64,000 nt of DNA from Billgrantia saliphila. GTDB taxonomy: Bacteria; Pseudomonadota; Gammaproteobacteria; Pseudomonadales; Halomonadaceae. A program made the position numbers and the translations under genes. This document shows positions 1-8,890 of the stretch, piece after piece. The notes below the pieces were generated by a model. The model was not told where the DNA came from and did no database searches. It saw only the letters and a list, made by a program, of their open reading frames with translations. The DNA is taken from NCBI RefSeq assembly GCF_002930105.1, contig NZ_PJRN01000006.1:62001-126000 (forward strand), in the 5' to 3' direction. The first letter of the stretch is position 1; every line of letters starts with the position of its first letter.

Positions 1-714
1 GCAGCGCTGCTCCCAGCGCTGGATCTCGAAGGGGTGATCCTCGAAGTCGAGGCTCTCGACGCGGGTATGCGGCGGGATGGCATAGAGCCGCTTCTCGCGC
101 CCGGCGCCGAACAGTAGCAGCGCCGGGCTCATGTCGAGTTTGGGGTTGTCGAACTTGGGGATAGGCGAGGGATCCATCACGTAGCGCCCGTCGACCTTCA
201 CCGGGTAGGCGTAGGTGGTGGCGATATGGCCATGGCGGGCGATGTCCTCGTAGAGCTTCACGTGCATCACCCCGTACTCCTCAAGGGCATGCATCAGCCG
301 GGTTTCCTGCTCGCTGGGTTCGATGAAGCGCAGCGGCTCGGGGATCGGCACCTGGAAGACCAGGATCTGGCCCGGCTCCAGCGGCGTCTCGGGGATGCGA
401 TGGCGGGTCTGGATGACGCTCGCGGCCGGCGTCACGGTGGTGGTCTCGACCCCCGCCACACGCTCGAAGAAGGCGCGGATGCTGACCGCGTTGGTGGTGT
501 CGTCGGCGCCCTGGTCGATCACCTTGAGCACGTCGTCGGCACCGAGAATGCTGGCGGTGAGCTGCATGCCGCCGGTGCCCCAGCCGTAGGGCATGGGCAT
601 TTCGCGGCCGCCGAAGGGCACCTGGTAGCCGGGGATGGCCACCGCCTTGAGCAGCGCACGGCGGATCATGCGCTTGGTCTGCTCGTCCAGGTAGGCGAAG
701 TTGTAGCCGTTCAT
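1..714 (-). CDS. phnJ: PhnJ, C-P lyase radical-SAM subunit (3' end outside window)
   Basis: Only the N-terminal 238 codons are present; the reading frame is open to the left edge, and the family is usually about 280 residues. The protein begins MNGYNFAYLDEQTKRMIRR, which is typical of PhnJ, the radical-SAM enzyme that cleaves the carbon-phosphorus bond of ribose 1-methylphosphonate 5-phosphate. The cysteine cluster for the iron-sulfur centre lies in the missing C-terminal part, so it cannot be checked here. The start overlaps the phnI stop in an ATGA arrangement, which implies translational coupling in the phn operon. The rest of the C-P lyase genes (phnK, phnL, phnM and others) would be expected to the left of the window. 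Confidence 0.93.
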   Translation of the reverse strand, partial: MNGYNFAYLDEQTKRMIRRALLKAVAIPGYQVPFGGREMPMPYGWGTGGMQLTASILGADDVLKVIDQGADDTTNAVSIRAFFERVAGVETTTVTPAASVIQTRHRIPETPLEPGQILVFQVPIPEPLRFIEPSEQETRLMHALEEYGVMHVKLYEDIARHGHIATTYAYPVKVDGRYVMDPSPIPKFDNPKLDMSPALLLFGAGREKRLYAIPPHTRVESLDFEDHPFEIQRWEQRC

Positions 715-1853
715 GCTGGGTCTCCTGGAGCGGCGGCGCGCTCGTCGGTCGTCGATGTCGGCGAGCCGGCCTCCTGCCCCGTCCCCTGCCTTCGCGCCTC
801 GTGCTCTCGCCGCAGGCGGCGCAGCAGTTCGAGCTCGGATTGGAAGTCGACGTAGTGCGGCAGCTTGAGGTGCGAGACGAAGCCCGAGGCCTCGACGTTG
901 TCGGCATGCGCCAGCACGAATTCGGCCTGCTGGGCGGGGCCCTGGATCGGCTCGCCGAGCTCCTCGGCGCGCAGCGCACGGTCGACCAGCGCCATGGCCA
1001 GGGTCTTGCGTTCGCTATGGCCGAAAGCCAGTCCGTAACCGCGGGTGAACTGCGGCGCGGCCTCACGGGAGCCGCCGAACTGGTTGATCATCTGACACTC
1101 GCTCAGCGCGATCTCGCCGACGCACACCGCCTCGCCCCACTCCTCGGCGAAGATTTCCACCTCCACCTGGCCCAGGCGGATCTCCCCGGCGAAGGGATGA
1201 TTGCGCCCATAGCCGCGCTGGGTGGAATAGCCCAGCGCCAGCAGGTAGCCCTCGTCGCCGCGCGCCAGCATCTGCAGTCGTGCAGCGCGATCGACGGGAT
1301 AGTCGGGCGGATCGCGAGTGATGTCGGCCGGCTCGCTGCCGTCGTCGCGCTCGCGCTCGATCAGCCCCTCGGCGTCGAGCAGCTCAAGGATCTGCGGGCA
1401 CGGCGCCAGCGGCGGCTCGCTGGACTCCACCGGCGGCGTCTCGCCCTCGGCGAGCAGCAGGAAGTCGAGCAGGCGATGGGTGTAGTCGTAGGTCGGCCCC
1501 AGCACCTGGCCACCGGGTATGTCCTTGTAGGTGGCGCTGATGCGACGTTCGATGCGCATGGCGCCGGTGTCCAGCGGCTCGCTCACCGCCAGGCGTGGCA
1601 GCGTGGTGCGGTAGGCGCGCAGCAGGAACACCGCCTCGATCATGTCGCCGCTGGCCTGCTTGATGGCAAGCGCAGCGAGTTCGGGATCGTAGAGCGACGC
1701 CTCGCTCATCACCCGGTCGACGGCCAGGCGCAGCTGGCCCTGGATCTGGTCGACCTCGAGCTCGGCTTGCTCGCGGTCGCCGCGGCGCCGGTCGGCGAGC
1801 AGACGGTGGGCGTTTGCGATGGCACGCTCGCCTCCTTTCACGGCAACGTACAT
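711..1853 (-). CDS. phnI: PhnI, C-P lyase core complex subunit
   Basis: 380 residues beginning MYVAVKGGERAIANAHRLLA, the characteristic PhnI N-terminus. PhnI is part of the PhnGHIJ core complex and acts with PhnG and PhnH to couple phosphonate to the ribose of ATP. An upstream in-frame ATG at 2039 would add 62 Arg/Pro-rich residues read against phnH and is rejected; the chosen ATG overlaps the phnH stop (TGATG). Downstream it overlaps phnJ by four bases. Length is close to the family norm. Confidence 0.94.
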   Translation of the reverse strand: MYVAVKGGERAIANAHRLLADRRRGDREQAELEVDQIQGQLRLAVDRVMSEASLYDPELAALAIKQASGDMIEAVFLLRAYRTTLPRLAVSEPLDTGAMRIERRISATYKDIPGGQVLGPTYDYTHRLLDFLLLAEGETPPVESSEPPLAPCPQILELLDAEGLIERERDDGSEPADITRDPPDYPVDRAARLQMLARGDEGYLLALGYSTQRGYGRNHPFAGEIRLGQVEVEIFAEEWGEAVCVGEIALSECQMINQFGGSREAAPQFTRGYGLAFGHSERKTLAMALVDRALRAEELGEPIQGPAQQAEFVLAHADNVEASGFVSHLKLPHYVDFQSELELLRRLRREHEARRQGTGQEAGSPTSTTDERAAAPGDPA

Positions 1854-2443
1854 CAGGCGACCTCCTCGATTCGGGTGCTGCGCGGCAGCGCGGCGAGTCG
1901 CGCGCCGCAGGTGAGGATGGCGTCGAGCCCGCACGGAAAACTCCCGCGGTTGGCGGCGAGCCGCGCCATCAGGGGGGCGGCCGCCACGCCCAGGCCCAAC
2001 TGGCGCTGCAAGGCGATGCCGGGCCCAGTGAGGTACCACTCGCCGGCGGGCTCGAGGGTATCGAGCGCAACCAGCAGCGTGGTGCTGCGGTCGGGGTATT
2101 CGTCGCTACCCAGGGCAAATGCGATAGGCTCCGCCAGCACGCCCGGCGTGACCAGGGCGAAGTCGGCTTCCGCAGGATCGGCGGTCAGGCGACAACCGGT
2201 GTGGAAGACCAGCGCCTCTTGCAGGGCGGGCCCGTCCAGCGCGGGGGCGAGCCACACCCGGGTGTCGAGATCGCACAGAGTCAGCAGGACGCCCCACAGC
2301 GCGGGGCCGATGTCGTCACCCGGCGGCGACGGCACCTCCAGGGTATGCAGCGTGCCGGGCTCGCTCATCGCCGTGAGCAGTTGACGAAACAGCCGCTGGC
2401 TGTCGTGCACGGGATCGTTCAGTGTCGGCCAGGGCATGGTCAC
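1853..2443 (-). CDS. phnH: PhnH, C-P lyase core complex subunit
   Basis: 196 residues starting MTMPWPTLNDPVHDSQRLFRQLLTAMSEPG, matching the conserved PhnH N-terminal motif (hDxQ..FR..L.AMs.PG). PhnH is a component of the PhnGHIJ complex, bound at its periphery, and is needed for the nucleoside-triphosphate-dependent step of phosphonate breakdown. A strong purine-rich ribosome binding site (GGGGAGTG) precedes the ATG. The start overlaps the phnG stop by four bases and the end overlaps phnI, consistent with tight coupling inside one transcript. Confidence 0.92.
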   Translation of the reverse strand: MTMPWPTLNDPVHDSQRLFRQLLTAMSEPGTLHTLEVPSPPGDDIGPALWGVLLTLCDLDTRVWLAPALDGPALQEALVFHTGCRLTADPAEADFALVTPGVLAEPIAFALGSDEYPDRSTTLLVALDTLEPAGEWYLTGPGIALQRQLGLGVAAAPLMARLAANRGSFPCGLDAILTCGARLAALPRSTRIEEVA

Positions 2444-2910
2444 TCCCCTCGTACTAGGGTGAAGAAATCGACGCGGGTGGCAGCCGCCAGACGCGAGGCC
2501 TCGGCGCGGCGCGCCTCGAGCGCCTCCTCCAGCGGCTCAACCAGCTCGCTGTCGATACGTCGAGTCCAGGCCTCGCGCTGCGCGCAGGCAGCTACCAGGG
2601 CGATCAGCTCGGCGTGGCGGTGGTCGCGCCCTCTCACCCAGCCATGTCCCAGTAACGCGTCGTCCCCGGCGCCGTCATCGAGGGCGACGCTGGCCCGGGT
2701 CAGGGTCATCTCGCCGAGGTGAAAGGCGTTGCCGGTACCGCCCATGCGGCCACGCAGCATGGCCATGCCGGTCTCGGGGCCACGCACGCAGCGATACGCG
2801 GCACGAATGCCGAGCGTGGCCCAGCGGGCCTCGAGCTGGTCGCGGGGCGTCAGCGCCAGCACCCGCTGGCGTCGTGCCTGCGGCTTGCTGTGGTCGTGCA
2901 AGGGGGTCAT
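2440..2910 (-). CDS. phnG: PhnG, C-P lyase core complex subunit
   Basis: 156 residues, the usual size for PhnG. It contains the conserved stretch RVLALTPRDQLEARW near the N-terminus and GGTGNAFHLGEMTLTRASV in the middle, which is typical of the family. PhnG works with PhnI, PhnH and PhnJ in the C-P lyase core. The ATG overlaps the phnF stop (ATGA) and sits behind a GAGG ribosome binding site at the end of phnF. Position and overlaps place it firmly in the phnCDEFGHIJ operon. Confidence 0.92.
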   Translation of the reverse strand: MTPLHDHSKPQARRQRVLALTPRDQLEARWATLGIRAAYRCVRGPETGMAMLRGRMGGTGNAFHLGEMTLTRASVALDDGAGDDALLGHGWVRGRDHRHAELIALVAACAQREAWTRRIDSELVEPLEEALEARRAEASRLAAATRVDFFTLVRGE

Positions 2911-3656
2911 GAGGGCACCTCGTCGGAGTCGAAATCGATGTGGTAGGCGAGCCGGTCAGCCCGGGCGCGGCTGACCGATATCTCGACCAGCGTGCCGTCG
3001 CGATCGACGTTGTCGCTTACGAGCTGCAGCAGCGGAGCGCCGAGCGGACAGCGCAGATGGCGGGTGTCGCCGCGGGTGGCGCTGCCGGCTTCGATGCGCA
3101 CCCGCCGGCGAAACAGTTGCAAGTCGTAGTGCTGATTGAGCAGCGCCCGGGTCGAGCCGCCGCGATAGCGCCGTTCCCAGCCGGGCACCCGCGCGGGATC
3201 GAACCAGTGGCACAGCAGCATGGCCGGCGCGCCACCGATGTGACGCAGGGTGTCGACGCACAGCAAGCACTCGCCGGGGCGTTGCCCGAAGCGCTGGGCG
3301 ATGGCTTCGGGCGGCTCGCACAGGCGCTGGGCGAGACACTCGGTCTGGGTGGCGATCCCCAGCGCGGCGAGGTTATGGGTCACCTTGCTGGCGGCGCTGA
3401 CGGCATAGTCGAGACGACGGTCGACGACCTGGGTGCCGCGCCCCTGATGGCGGGTCACCATGCCCGCGGCCACCAGCTCGTCCAGCGCGCGCCGCACGGT
3501 GTGGCGGTTGACCCCGAAGCGCCGGGCCAGGGCCGCCTCCGCCGGCAGCAGCTCGCCCGGGGCGTAATCGCTGCGCACCTCGCGGGCCAGCGTATCGGCC
3601 AGCGTGCGATAGCGGGGAGCCCTGGCCGGCGGCGTATCGGTCACTTGTCTAGACAT
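2907..3656 (-). CDS. phnF: PhnF, GntR/HutC-family repressor of the phosphonate operon
   Basis: 249 residues. The N-terminal winged helix-turn-helix (LPAEAALARRFGVNRHTVRRALDELVAAGMVTRHQGRGTQV) is followed by a C-terminal UTRA ligand-binding domain, the GntR/HutC architecture of PhnF. A longer frame with an ATG at 3692 exists, but the ATG at 3656 has a good GGAG six bases upstream and is preferred. The start codon region forms a TGTCTAGACA palindrome that also occurs upstream of phnC, so the protein probably represses both its own expression and the whole operon. It lies between the transporter genes and the C-P lyase genes, as in E. coli. Confidence 0.9.
   Translation of the reverse strand: MSRQVTDTPPARAPRYRTLADTLAREVRSDYAPGELLPAEAALARRFGVNRHTVRRALDELVAAGMVTRHQGRGTQVVDRRLDYAVSAASKVTHNLAALGIATQTECLAQRLCEPPEAIAQRFGQRPGECLLCVDTLRHIGGAPAMLLCHWFDPARVPGWERRYRGGSTRALLNQHYDLQLFRRRVRIEAGSATRGDTRHLRCPLGAPLLQLVSDNVDRDGTLVEISVSRARADRLAYHIDFDSDEVPS
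3646..3655. promoter_or_regulatory. Putative PhnF operator overlapping the phnF start codon
   Basis: Perfect 10-base palindrome TGTCTAGACA. On the minus strand it covers phnF codons 1 to 4, and an identical palindrome lies upstream of phnC at 6532-6541. The GTCTAGAC core is the kind of dyad recognised by HutC-type GntR repressors. PhnF bound here could block a second, internal promoter or elongation into phnFGHIJ. Recognition by PhnF is inferred from the location and symmetry. Confidence 0.6.
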
Positions 3657-3720
3657 GTTCACTCCAACCAGAAACGGAGCTTTCGAAGGCAAGAGCCGCG
3701 AGCGCGGCCACCTTTGTCTC

Positions 3721-4512
3721 CTAGATGAAACGCTTGCGTACGGTCTGCGAGGCCATGTCCAGCACGGTGACGGCGATGATGATCACCAGCATGATCGTGG
3801 CGGTCTCGGCGTACTGAAATCCGCGCATGGTTTCCCACAGCGCCACGCCGATACCGCCGCCGCCGACCATGCCCAGCACGGTGGCCGAGCGGATGTTCGA
3901 CTCGAAGCGGTAGAGGCTCACCGAGATCCATAGCGGCAGCACCTGGGGGATCAGGCCGAAGACGATCTCCTCGATGCGCCCGGCGCCGGTGACGCGAATG
4001 CCCTCCATGGGGCCGGCCTCGCTGGCCTCGACGGCTTCGGAGAACAGCTTGGCGAGCACGCCGGTGGTGTGGACGAACAGCGCCAGGGTGCCGGCGAAGG
4101 GGCCGAGCCCCACGGCCACCACGAACAGCATGGCGAAGACCAGCTCGTTGATGGCGCGGCAGGCGTCCATCAGCCGGCGCATGGGCTGGTAGACCCACCA
4201 CGGCACCAGGTTCTCGGACGACAACAGGCTGCAGGGAATCGCGAACACGATAGCCAGCAGCGTGCCCCAGATGGCGATCTGGATGGTCACCAGCATCTGG
4301 TCGATGTAACGCTCCAGGTTGCCGAAAGCCGGCGGAAAAAAGTCGCCGGCGAGTTCGGCCATGTTGCCGGCGTTGGCGACCAGCGCGCCGGGATTGATCT
4401 CGGTGCCCTGCCAGGCCCAGGCCAGCACGCCCAGGGCGGCAGCCCAGCCGAGCAGATTGAGCCAGCTGCGCTTGGCCGGGGCGTTGTCGAGCGCGGGAGT
4501 CGTTGCGGTCAT
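3721..4512 (-). CDS. phnE: PhnE, phosphonate ABC transporter permease
   Basis: 263 residues with several hydrophobic segments and the binding-protein-dependent permease signature around [32 protein letters not shown], the loop that contacts the ATPase. This matches PhnE, the inner-membrane channel of the PhnCDE importer. The ATG at 4512 is chosen over one at 4539 because it follows a TCCGGAG ribosome binding site at proper spacing. It lies between phnD and phnF in the operon. Confidence 0.93.
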   Translation of the reverse strand: MTATTPALDNAPAKRSWLNLLGWAAALGVLAWAWQGTEINPGALVANAGNMAELAGDFFPPAFGNLERYIDQMLVTIQIAIWGTLLAIVFAIPCSLLSSENLVPWWVYQPMRRLMDACRAINELVFAMLFVVAVGLGPFAGTLALFVHTTGVLAKLFSEAVEASEAGPMEGIRVTGAGRIEEIVFGLIPQVLPLWISVSLYRFESNIRSATVLGMVGGGGIGVALWETMRGFQYAETATIMLVIIIAVTVLDMASQTVRKRFI

Positions 4513-4577
4513 GAAGATTCTCCGGAGAGGGGCCAGCATGGCCCCTCGGGACTTGATGCCGTAGCGGACGGGTCCGG

Positions 4578-5615
4578 TTACTGGGCCATGGCAGTGGTCA
4601 CGCCCGTGCTCTCTTCGGCCTGGGCGGCCTCGCGGGCCTTGAGGCGCTCGTCGAGCTCATCGAGCTGGGCGTCGAGCTCGGCCAACTGACGCTGCTTGTC
4701 GGCATCGTCGAGCGAGTCGTCGGCGGCGAGCTGGGCGCGCTGCTTGAACAGTTCGAGCTGGCGAATGGGCAGCAGCTGGTCGTTGTCGGAGGCGTCGAAG
4801 CGCGCCCACTGCAGCGGCGCGATCCTCTCGCGCTGCTCCTCGGTCTCGCCGTAGCTCAGAACGAAGTCGCGCAGGCGGGTCTTCATTGACTCCGGCAGAT
4901 CCTCGCGCCAGACCAGCGGGTCGGACGGGATCAGCGGCGACTGCCAGATCACCTTGAGCCGCTCGGCCTTGTCGGGGTGCGCCATTTCCAGGCGATCCAT
5001 GCTCTCGGTATTGAAGGTGGCGACGTCCACCTGGCGGTTGGCCACCGACAGCGCGTTGGTCTCGTGGTTGGAATTGAGGGTGCGCTTGAAGATCTCGCTA
5101 GCCTCGACGCCATTCTGGGCAAAGATGTAATAGCTCGGCACCAGGAAGCCGGAGGTCGAATTGGGGTCGCCGTTGCCGAAGGTCAGCTCGGAGGCGTTGG
5201 CCAGCACGTCCTCAACGCTCTCCAGGGGGCTGTCCTGGTGCACGATCAGGAGGCTCCAGTAGCCCGGCTCGCCGTTCTCGGGCACGGTCTGGGCGAAGAT
5301 CTCGCCGCCCGCGCGGTCCACCGCCTCCATGGCCGATTTGTTGCCGTACCAGGCGAGGTCGATCTTGTCGAAGCGCATGGCCTGGATCACCGCGGCGTAG
5401 TCGTTGGCGAAGAACGGCTCGACCTCGACGCCGAGGCTCTCGGCCATGTCGTCGAGGAACGGGCGCCACAGCGGCTCCTGGTTCTGGCTGGCCTCGGTGG
5501 AGATGATGCCGAAGCGCAGCGTGTCGAGTTCCTCCTCGGCGGCGGCGAGCTGGCTGCCGAGCAGGCCGAGGCCGGCGATCAGCGGCAGGGTGAGACGGCG
5601 AAGATTGGGGCTCAT
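4578..5615 (-). CDS. phnD: PhnD, periplasmic phosphonate-binding protein
   Basis: 345 residues with a Sec signal peptide ([26 protein letters not shown]) and the PhnD-family core: [12 protein letters not shown]..., [27 protein letters not shown] and [20 protein letters not shown]. It captures phosphonates in the periplasm and delivers them to PhnE. The C-terminus ends in a long Glu/Gln/Leu-rich helix (about residues 290-335), a coiled-coil tail also seen in other PhnD proteins. An AGAGG ribosome binding site precedes the ATG. Confidence 0.94.
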   Translation of the reverse strand: MSPNLRRLTLPLIAGLGLLGSQLAAAEEELDTLRFGIISTEASQNQEPLWRPFLDDMAESLGVEVEPFFANDYAAVIQAMRFDKIDLAWYGNKSAMEAVDRAGGEIFAQTVPENGEPGYWSLLIVHQDSPLESVEDVLANASELTFGNGDPNSTSGFLVPSYYIFAQNGVEASEIFKRTLNSNHETNALSVANRQVDVATFNTESMDRLEMAHPDKAERLKVIWQSPLIPSDPLVWREDLPESMKTRLRDFVLSYGETEEQRERIAPLQWARFDASDNDQLLPIRQLELFKQRAQLAADDSLDDADKQRQLAELDAQLDELDERLKAREAAQAEESTGVTTAMAQ

Positions 5616-5648
5616 GGTGAAAACCTCTTGATGGCGGTTGGCGATGAA

Positions 5649-6476
5649 TCAGCTGGCGGCGCCCAGGGCGACGCGGGCGGCGACGGGAACGGGCGAGTGG
5701 CGCGGCTCGTCGAACCCGGCGTTCTCGTAGAGCGACTGGAGTCGTGCCTCGGTGAGGCCCTCGGTCTGGCCGTCGTAGTAGAGGCGCCCCTGCTTGAGGG
5801 CGATGGCCCGCGAGCAGTAGCGGCGGGCGTAATCGACCTGATGCAGCGAGACGAGCACGGTACGGCCATCCTCGAGGTTGATGCGCTTGAGGATGTCCAT
5901 GACTTCGCGCGCACTGCGCGGGTCGAGGGAAGCAATGGGTTCGTCGGCGAAAATCACATCGGCGTCCTGCATCAGCACGCGGGCGATCGCCACGCGCTGC
6001 ATCTGGCCGCCGGAGAGGGTGTTGGCGCGTTGGTTGGCGAGTTCGGCAAGGCCGACACGGGCCAGGGCCTGGCGAGCCTGGGCGCGCTCCTCGTCGGTGA
6101 AGCGCCCGAGCAGGGCCCGCCAGCGCGGCATCGAGCCGAGACGGCCGATCAGCACGTTGGTCAGCACGCTGAGGCGGCCGACGAGATTGAACTGCTGGAA
6201 GATGTAGCCGCAGCGACAGCGCTGGGCGCGCGAACCGCGCAGCAGGCGGCCGCTTCGCTGGATGTCGCGCCCCATCACGCGGATGCGGCTGTCGGCTTTA
6301 CGGTTGGCGGTGGTCAGCCCTACCAAGTGACGCAGCAGCGTCGACTTGCCCGAGCCTGACGGCCCGATCAGGGCCACCATCTCGCCGGCATGGATATCGA
6401 AGCCGACGTTCTCGAGGACGCGGGTCTGACCGAAGGTCTTGCTGAGCCGCTGCACGGCAATCGTGACGCTGGACAT
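5649..6476 (-). CDS. phnC: PhnC, phosphonate ABC transporter ATPase
   Basis: 275 residues with Walker [10 protein letters not shown] (about residues 38-46), signature [15 protein letters not shown], Walker B VIFADEP and an H-loop SLHQVD. The insertion [27 protein letters not shown] is typical of PhnC, whose product energises PhnDE import. It is the first gene of the phn operon. A strong AGGAGG site precedes the ATG, and a PhnF-type operator lies 56 bases further upstream. Confidence 0.95.
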   Translation of the reverse strand: MSSVTIAVQRLSKTFGQTRVLENVGFDIHAGEMVALIGPSGSGKSTLLRHLVGLTTANRKADSRIRVMGRDIQRSGRLLRGSRAQRCRCGYIFQQFNLVGRLSVLTNVLIGRLGSMPRWRALLGRFTDEERAQARQALARVGLAELANQRANTLSGGQMQRVAIARVLMQDADVIFADEPIASLDPRSAREVMDILKRINLEDGRTVLVSLHQVDYARRYCSRAIALKQGRLYYDGQTEGLTEARLQSLYENAGFDEPRHSPVPVAARVALGAAS

Positions 6477-6531
6477 GTGACGCCTCCTGTATCGGATGGC
6501 GTCAGTGTCGCTGGCTCAGGTTAAGGCACGT

Positions 6532-6541
6532 TGTCTAGACA
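6532..6541. promoter_or_regulatory. Putative PhnF operator upstream of phnC
   Basis: Perfect palindrome TGTCTAGACA, extended by one base each side to TTGTCTAGACAA (6531-6542). It lies about 55 bases upstream of the phnC start codon, where it would overlap or follow the operon promoter. The same ten bases recur at the phnF start. Assignment to PhnF is an inference from this co-occurrence and from the known dyad preference of HutC-type GntR repressors. Confidence 0.65.
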
Positions 6542-6730
6542 ATAACGATTCGGTGACATTTCCTAGCCCCTGAGGTTCGACCCGGGACGGAAGGCGGCTT
6601 TGTGGTAGCTTTGAAAACAAGCACTTGGCGCGAGACGAAGCAAGGCTGTCACATCATTGCCATCGAAGCGTCACGCCAACGGCAAGCGCCCCGCCGGTTG
6701 GACGGGGCGCGATGGCGTGAAGGACGTGAC

Positions 6731-7387
6731 TCAGTGTCCGGAGTTGGGATCATGGGCCTCTTCGGTATGGAAGACCTCGGGGTTCTCCTCGCCGTTGACG
6801 TGGAGGAAACCGGCCAGCCCCTTCTCCAGGCGGGAGAGCGCATGGTCGACGAGAATGTACTTGCCGGGGTACTCGACCTCGAACTCGACCATGGTAGCGC
6901 CGCCCGGGGGCACCAGCGTGATCTGCACGTCGCTCAGCGGCGGGCTGGTCAGCGAGGCCTGGTCGTAGACCTTGTCGAAGATCTCGCCGATGACGTGGAA
7001 GCTGGAGGTGGCATTGGGGCCGCCGACGCCGAAGAAGATGCACACGTTGTCGCCCACGTCGGCCTCCATCTTGTGCGTCTGGGTCAGCGCATCCATGTTG
7101 CCGTTGAACAGCAGGTGCTCGGGGCGCTCGTCGAGCAGCTTGTCGAGGGAGAACTCCTGCAGCCCCTGGCTACCGTGGCGCTGGGCGGTATACAGCTCGC
7201 CCTGCATGATGTAGAACTCGCGGTCCACCGGCGAGAGTCCGCCTTCCGGCTCGACCAGGATCATGCCGTACATGCCGTTGGAGATATGCTGCGCGACCAT
7301 CGGCGTGGCGCAATGGTAGACGTAGAGACCCGGATTGAGCGCCTTGAAACTGAAGCTCTTGGTCTGGCCCGGTGCCGGGGCGATTAC
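6731..7387 (-). pseudogene. nirK: 5'-truncated copper nitrite reductase (nirK) remnant
   Basis: 218 codons encode the C-terminal part of a two-domain NirK. The first domain begins only at VIAPAPGQTKSFSFKALNPGLYVYHCATPMVAQHISNGM, which holds the type-1 copper ligands His, Cys, His and Met (residues 25, 26, 34, 39 of the fragment) and one type-2 His. The later SFHVIGEIFD supplies the second-domain His. The signal peptide and roughly the first hundred residues, with the first type-1 His and the first type-2 His, are absent. The fragment is in frame with, and directly follows, the tctA stop codon. The first in-frame ATG (7300) lies after the Cys ligand, so no functional reductase can be made. Confidence 0.85.
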
Positions 7388-8881
7388 CTAGAGGCGCTGT
7401 CGGACCATCCAGCTATACACCAGCCCCGCAAGGATCAGGGTAATGGCGAAGGCGTAGATGCCGATGGTGATACCGCTGTTCCACAGAATGCTCCAGTCGC
7501 CTCCCGAGAGCGACATGGCGCGGCGCATGTTGTATTCCATCTGCCCGCCCAACAGCAGACCCAGCACCACCGGTACGGCGGGCAACTCGAGCTTGCGCAG
7601 CACGTAGCCGAGCACACCGAAGGCCAGCATCATGTAGAGATCGAAGGCGCTGTTGCTCAGCGAGTAGACGCCGACGAAGGCCACCATCACCACCATGGGC
7701 ATCAGGAACCAGCCGGGCGCCTGCAGCACCTTGGCGAACAGCCCTACCAGCGGGATATTGAGGATCAGCAACATCACGTTGCCGATGAATAGAGCCGCCA
7801 CCAGCCCCCAGACCATTTCCGGCTGCTGCGAGAACAGCAGCGGCCCAGGCGTGATGTTCATCGACAGGAGCAGTGCCAACAGAATCGCCGTGGTACCGCT
7901 GCCGGGGATGCCCAGCGACAGCATGGGAATCAGCGCGCCGCCGGCCGCCGCGTTGTTGCCCGCTTCCGGTGCCGCCACACCGCGCGGATCGCCCTGGCCG
8001 AACGTGCCGCGACGCCCCAGCCAGCGGCGCTCCAGAGTATAAGAGAGGAAGCTGCCGAGTGCGGCGCCAGCGCCCGGCAGCACGCCGGCGACGAAACCGA
8101 TGAACGAGCTGCGTCCGATGGTCGGCGCGCATTTCCAGGCACTGCGAATGCCTGGAATCGCCGAACCCACCTTGAGGGTCGGCTTGTCGCTGCCGTGGAT
8201 GTCCTCGAGAAACACCAGGCACTCGGAGATCGCGAAGAGTCCGACCAGGGCGACGATGAAGTCGATGCCGTCGTAGAGCTCGTACCAGCCGAAGGTGTAG
8301 CGTGGCACGCTGCTCACCGAGTCGATGCCCACGGTGCCCAGCAGCAGACCCAGGCAGGCCGCGAGAAAGCTCTTCACCAGGCTGCCGCTGGTCACGCCGC
8401 CAATGGTGGCGAAGGCCAGCACGAACAGGGCGAAGTACTCGGCCGGTCCGAAGCGGATCGCGAACCCCACCAGCAGCGGGGCGAATAGGGTGAGCCCGAT
8501 GGTGGCCACGGTGGCGCCGACGAACGAGGCCACGCCGGAGAGTCCCAGTGCCTCGCCGCCACGCCCCTTGAGCGCCATTGGATAGCCGTCGAGGGTGGTC
8601 ATCACCGCCGGTTCGTCACCGGGAATATTGAGCAGGATCGAGCTGATCCGTCCGCCGTACATGCAACCGTAGTAGATGCTGACCAGCAGAATCAGCGCGG
8701 CGGTCGGCGTCAGGCCGAAATTGAAGGTCAACGGGATCATCAGCGCCACCCCGTTGACCGGGCCGAGCCCCGGCAACGCCCCGATCAGCGTGCCCACGGC
8801 GCAGCCGACCAGGGCCAGGAACAGATGCTGGGGCTCGAGCGCCACGGCAAAGCCCTGGGCGAGAAAAGCCAATATATCCAT
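7388..8881 (-). CDS. TctA-family large permease of a tripartite tricarboxylate transporter
   Basis: 497 residues, about a dozen hydrophobic segments, and the TctA hallmarks GALPGLGPVNGVALMIPLTF near residue 35, SIYYGCMYGGRISSILLNIPGDEPAVMTTLDGYPMA, and GLGIPGSGTTAIL-like (LSLGIPGSGTTAILLALLL). TctA forms the large membrane subunit that works with TctB and the binding protein TctC to import a carboxylate. It is the last gene of the tctCBA group. Its TAG stop abuts the nirK remnant with no intergenic space, so the rearrangement breakpoint is at or very near its 3' end; length is normal for the family. Confidence 0.93.
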   Translation of the reverse strand: MDILAFLAQGFAVALEPQHLFLALVGCAVGTLIGALPGLGPVNGVALMIPLTFNFGLTPTAALILLVSIYYGCMYGGRISSILLNIPGDEPAVMTTLDGYPMALKGRGGEALGLSGVASFVGATVATIGLTLFAPLLVGFAIRFGPAEYFALFVLAFATIGGVTSGSLVKSFLAACLGLLLGTVGIDSVSSVPRYTFGWYELYDGIDFIVALVGLFAISECLVFLEDIHGSDKPTLKVGSAIPGIRSAWKCAPTIGRSSFIGFVAGVLPGAGAALGSFLSYTLERRWLGRRGTFGQGDPRGVAAPEAGNNAAAGGALIPMLSLGIPGSGTTAILLALLLSMNITPGPLLFSQQPEMVWGLVAALFIGNVMLLILNIPLVGLFAKVLQAPGWFLMPMVVMVAFVGVYSLSNSAFDLYMMLAFGVLGYVLRKLELPAVPVVLGLLLGGQMEYNMRRAMSLSGGDWSILWNSGITIGIYAFAITLILAGLVYSWMVRQRL

Positions 8882-8890
8882 CGTGATGCC

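Noticed and set aside
8..21. Possible self-targeting spacer: 14 bases of the duplicated spacer at 35965 match phnJ
   Set aside because: Only 14 of 32 bases match and the shared piece is a common GC-rich word; this is expected by chance.
801..2384. Long antisense frame opposite phnI and phnH
   Set aside because: It is a high-GC shadow frame. phnI and phnH are unmistakable, have ribosome binding sites and form overlapping operon junctions.
6686..6710. GC-rich hairpin downstream of the nirK remnant as a terminator
   Set aside because: The 8-base stem GCGCCCCG/CGGGGCGC is good but no T-run follows on the minus strand, so I could not support a terminator call.
7300..7390. A tctA-nirK fusion protein
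   Set aside because: The reading frames are continuous but separated by a TAG stop. A fusion would require readthrough, for which there is no evidence.
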